Shown piece after piece: positions 5,129-6,997 of a stretch of 6,997 nt of DNA. This DNA is from an uncultured bacterium (GTDB lineage: Bacteria; Bacteroidota; Bacteroidia; Bacteroidales; CAIWKO01): the NCBI GenBank assembly GCA_903916135.1, contig CAIWVT010000428.1:1-6997 (forward strand), read 5' to 3'. The translations under genes and the position numbers were made by a program. The number at the start of each line of letters is the position of its first letter. Position 1 is the first letter of the stretch. The notes under the pieces are model-generated. The model searched no databases. It saw nothing but the letters and a program-made list of their open reading frames with translations, and was not told the DNA's origin.

Positions 5129-6454
5129 ATGAAAAAAAATTTTCTATATTTGATTGCGCTCATAACAACAATTTCGGTCATCGGTATTGTTGTGTCGCAA
5201 TTTGTATGGATAAACCGAGCTATCCGACTACGTTCGGAACAGTTCGACAATATGGTGTTTGCAGGTTTATCAAATGTGGTTGACCATGTGAATTATTTTG
5301 AAAAAGAGAAGAAAGCGGAACAGAAATCAGGTGATTCGATGGTGATGAAGCTTGACCCCATTGTTTCGGAACAATTATTATTAAAAGAAATTACCTTAGG
5401 CATAGACACCTTGCTTGAAGATGAATTTGGTTGTTTTAAGGTGCAACAAGATTATGTGTTCGCTATCCTTGATACCAATTCAGACAAAATTCTGTTTGGC
5501 AATTCCAAGCCCGAAAATTATCAATCCATTTGTGAATCACGGCATAGAGTTAATTTAAGCAGTATATATTTTGGTAGTTATTATTTGGTTGTATATTTTC
5601 CGAATGAAAAACATTTGATTATACGGCGCATGTTTTTATGGTTGTTGGTGTTGTCGGGATGTTTTCTTTTTATAGTGATTTCTTCATTTTTGTATGTGAT
5701 ATTTGCCGTTATGCGGCAACGAAAAATTTCGGAAATGAAAAACGATTTTATCAATAATATGACGCATGAGTTCAAAACGCCGATATCTACCATATCGGTG
5801 GCTTCTGAAATGCTTATGAGTCACGGAATTTCGGAACACGGTGATAAAATACGCAAATATGCCAATATCATCTATGATGAAAATTTACGTTTAAGAAATC
5901 AGGTGGAACAAGTGTTGCAAATCACGCTTCTTGACAAAAGAGAACTGGAAATTAATCCTGTTCCCGTTGAAGCGCATAGAGTCATTGAAAATTCTGTGGA
6001 TATTTTTAATCTAATGATAAAAGAAAAGCATGGCGTAATCAATACCGACCTTAGTGCCAACCAATCATTAGTTAATGTTGATGAACTTCATTTTATCAAT
6101 GTAATTACAAATATGTTGGATAACGCCATTAAATATTCAGAAAACAAACCTCAAATAAAAGTTTCCACCACCAATAAACTTGATGGAATTTCTATTTTGG
6201 TTGAAGACAATGGCAGAGGTATTGATATGTCGGATCATAAAAATATATTTAAGAAATTTTTCAGAGTTCACACGGGCGATATACATGATGTGAAAGGCTT
6301 CGGCTTGGGATTGTATTATGTTAAATCTGTGATGGATGCCCATAATGGTACAATAACGCTTTTAAGAAGTGAACTGCATAAAGGTTCCGTATTTGAATTA
6401 TATTTTCCTTTTAATTACACTAAAACTAATGAATATGAGCATGACACCAAGTAG
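5129..6454 (+). CDS. RprX-like two-component sensor histidine kinase
   Basis: This inner-membrane kinase senses an unknown signal outside the cytoplasm, autophosphorylates on histidine and passes the phosphate to the regulator encoded next to it. It has 441 residues. Transmembrane helix 1 spans about 5-28, the extracytoplasmic domain 29-166 and transmembrane helix 2 about 167-195. No HAMP domain fits between helix 2 and the HisKA domain; the linker is only about a dozen residues. The H-box MTHEFKTP holds phospho-acceptor His213. The ATPase domain shows the N-box ITNMLDNAIKYS (Asn328, Asn332), the G1 box EDNGRGID (359-366), the F-box around 371-380 and the G2 box KGFGLGL (389-395), so all catalytic motifs are intact. 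The sensor domain matches no domain I know and contains two cysteines, Cys102 and Cys135, that could form a disulfide. MKKN at the ATG is a natural N-terminus before the first helix. The 3' end overlaps the regulator by 20 bases. Confidence 0.93.
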   Translation: MKKNFLYLIALITTISVIGIVVSQFVWINRAIRLRSEQFDNMVFAGLSNVVDHVNYFEKEKKAEQKSGDSMVMKLDPIVSEQLLLKEITLGIDTLLEDEFGCFKVQQDYVFAILDTNSDKILFGNSKPENYQSICESRHRVNLSSIYFGSYYLVVYFPNEKHLIIRRMFLWLLVLSGCFLFIVISSFLYVIFAVMRQRKISEMKNDFINNMTHEFKTPISTISVASEMLMSHGISEHGDKIRKYANIIYDENLRLRNQVEQVLQITLLDKRELEINPVPVEAHRVIENSVDIFNLMIKEKHGVINTDLSANQSLVNVDELHFINVITNMLDNAIKYSENKPQIKVSTTNKLDGISILVEDNGRGIDMSDHKNIFKKFFRVHTGDIHDVKGFGLGLYYVKSVMDAHNGTITLLRSELHKGSVFELYFPFNYTKTNEYEHDTK

Positions 6455-6997
6455 TAGCAAAGCAAGGATTTTACTCGTAGAGGACGATCCAAATCTAAGT
6501 CTCGTTTTAAAAGATTACTTAGAAATTTTAATGTATGACACTATCTTTGCCGACAATGGCGAAGACGCATTTGACTTGTTCAAATCGCAGTATTTTGATT
6601 TGATTATCCTCGACATTATGCTTCCAAAAAAAGATGGATTTACTATTGCCAAAGAAATCAGGAAAACAAACAGAGATATTCCGATAGTATTTCTGACAGC
6701 AAAAAATCAAAAAGAAGACCGGATTAAAGGTTTTCAAATTGGTTGTGATGATTACATCACAAAACCATTTAGCACGGAAGAATTGAGTTTGCGCATTGAA
6801 GCAATCTTACGTCGTGTTAAAAAGAAAGCATATTTTCCACTTATGGATAATTTAGAAAAATTCATAATGGGCAGCTTCACCTTTGATTATACCAATATGA
6901 TTTTGAAAACAGCAAACGGTGATCAATATCTAACGCGCAAGGAAGCTGATTTGTTGAAACTTTTGGTTGTAAATAAAAACAGATTGGTGCATCGTGA
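6435..6997 (+). CDS. RprY-like OmpR-family response regulator, 3' end outside the window
   Basis: This cytoplasmic DNA-binding regulator is the likely partner of the kinase encoded upstream. The visible 187 codons are open to the window edge. The receiver domain (about 10-128) has the acidic pair Asp17/Asp18 in LLVEDD, phospho-acceptor Asp60 in LIILDIMLP, Thr88 in FLTAK and Lys110 in ITKPF. A linker leads into the winged-helix DNA-binding domain, which starts near residue 144 and shows YLTRKEADLLKLL before the sequence stops. Stretches such as MLPKKDGFT, FLTAK, DDYITKPFS and RIEAILRRV are those of the RprY group in Bacteroidota. One mild deviation is GCDDY (103-107), where GADDY is usual. The start is ATG at 6435, or the in-frame ATG two codons later; both lie inside the kinase gene, so translation is probably coupled. 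Confidence 0.93.
   Translation, partial: MSMTPSSSKARILLVEDDPNLSLVLKDYLEILMYDTIFADNGEDAFDLFKSQYFDLIILDIMLPKKDGFTIAKEIRKTNRDIPIVFLTAKNQKEDRIKGFQIGCDDYITKPFSTEELSLRIEAILRRVKKKAYFPLMDNLEKFIMGSFTFDYTNMILKTANGDQYLTRKEADLLKLLVVNKNRLVHR

Noticed and set aside
5581..5793. 70-codon minus-strand frame inside the sensor kinase
   Set aside because: It is antisense to an intact kinase gene across helix 2 and the H-box, with no recognisable product.
6528..6737. 69-codon minus-strand frame inside the response regulator
   Set aside because: It is antisense to the receiver domain, whose plus-strand reading preserves all catalytic residues. No independent support exists.
5129..6997. Hybrid or phosphorelay system
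   Set aside because: The kinase has no receiver or Hpt domain and the regulator is a separate OmpR-type protein. The pair is a classical two-component system.

Overview
The window looks like ordinary chromosome from a member of the Bacteroidota. Four observations support this. The F1 beta subunit carries an insertion of about 27 residues that is typical of that phylum. The epsilon subunit is cut down to its N-terminal domain. Clear Shine-Dalgarno sequences are absent. Promoter-like elements fit the phylum's TAnnTTTG -7 consensus. The intergenic DNA is very A+T-rich. I would not go below phylum from the sequence alone.

Layout, left to right. Positions 1-43 (minus) hold the first codons of an unidentified gene that leaves the window, with a promoter-like element at 65-94. 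Positions 122-175 hold six tandem copies of a degenerate 9-bp unit, ending one base from the stop codon of fba. Positions 177-3035 (minus) are a compact energy-metabolism operon read right to left: atpD (F1 beta), atpC (short epsilon) and fba (class II aldolase), with gaps of 21 and 15 bases. Positions 3036-3194 are a divergent intergenic region with two outward-facing -7 elements of identical sequence, one for atpD and one for ribF. Positions 3195-4866 (plus) hold ribF (riboflavin kinase/FAD synthetase, TTG start) overlapping by 8 bases a gene for an exported protein with seven leucine-rich repeats. Positions 4867-5128 are a gene-poor gap with inverted repeats, a short minus-strand ORF that may be a gene remnant, and an operator-like cluster. 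Positions 5129-6997 (plus) hold a two-component pair: an RprX-like sensor kinase and an overlapping RprY-like OmpR-family response regulator cut by the window edge.

How the genes work together. atpD and atpC supply F1 catalytic and rotor subunits, and fba adds a glycolytic/gluconeogenic enzyme to the same likely transcript. RibF makes FMN and FAD. The LRR protein is translationally linked to ribF, but its role is unknown. The kinase-regulator pair probably controls its own promoter: two GTTAAA motifs spaced 11 bp apart, the spacing used by OmpR/PhoB-type regulators, plus two inverted copies, lie just upstream of its -7 element.

No clearly new system is present. Most of the window is housekeeping. 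The points most worth a second look are the putative autoregulatory operator, the ribF-LRR coupling, the 9-bp repeat tract after fba, and the atpDC-fba arrangement.
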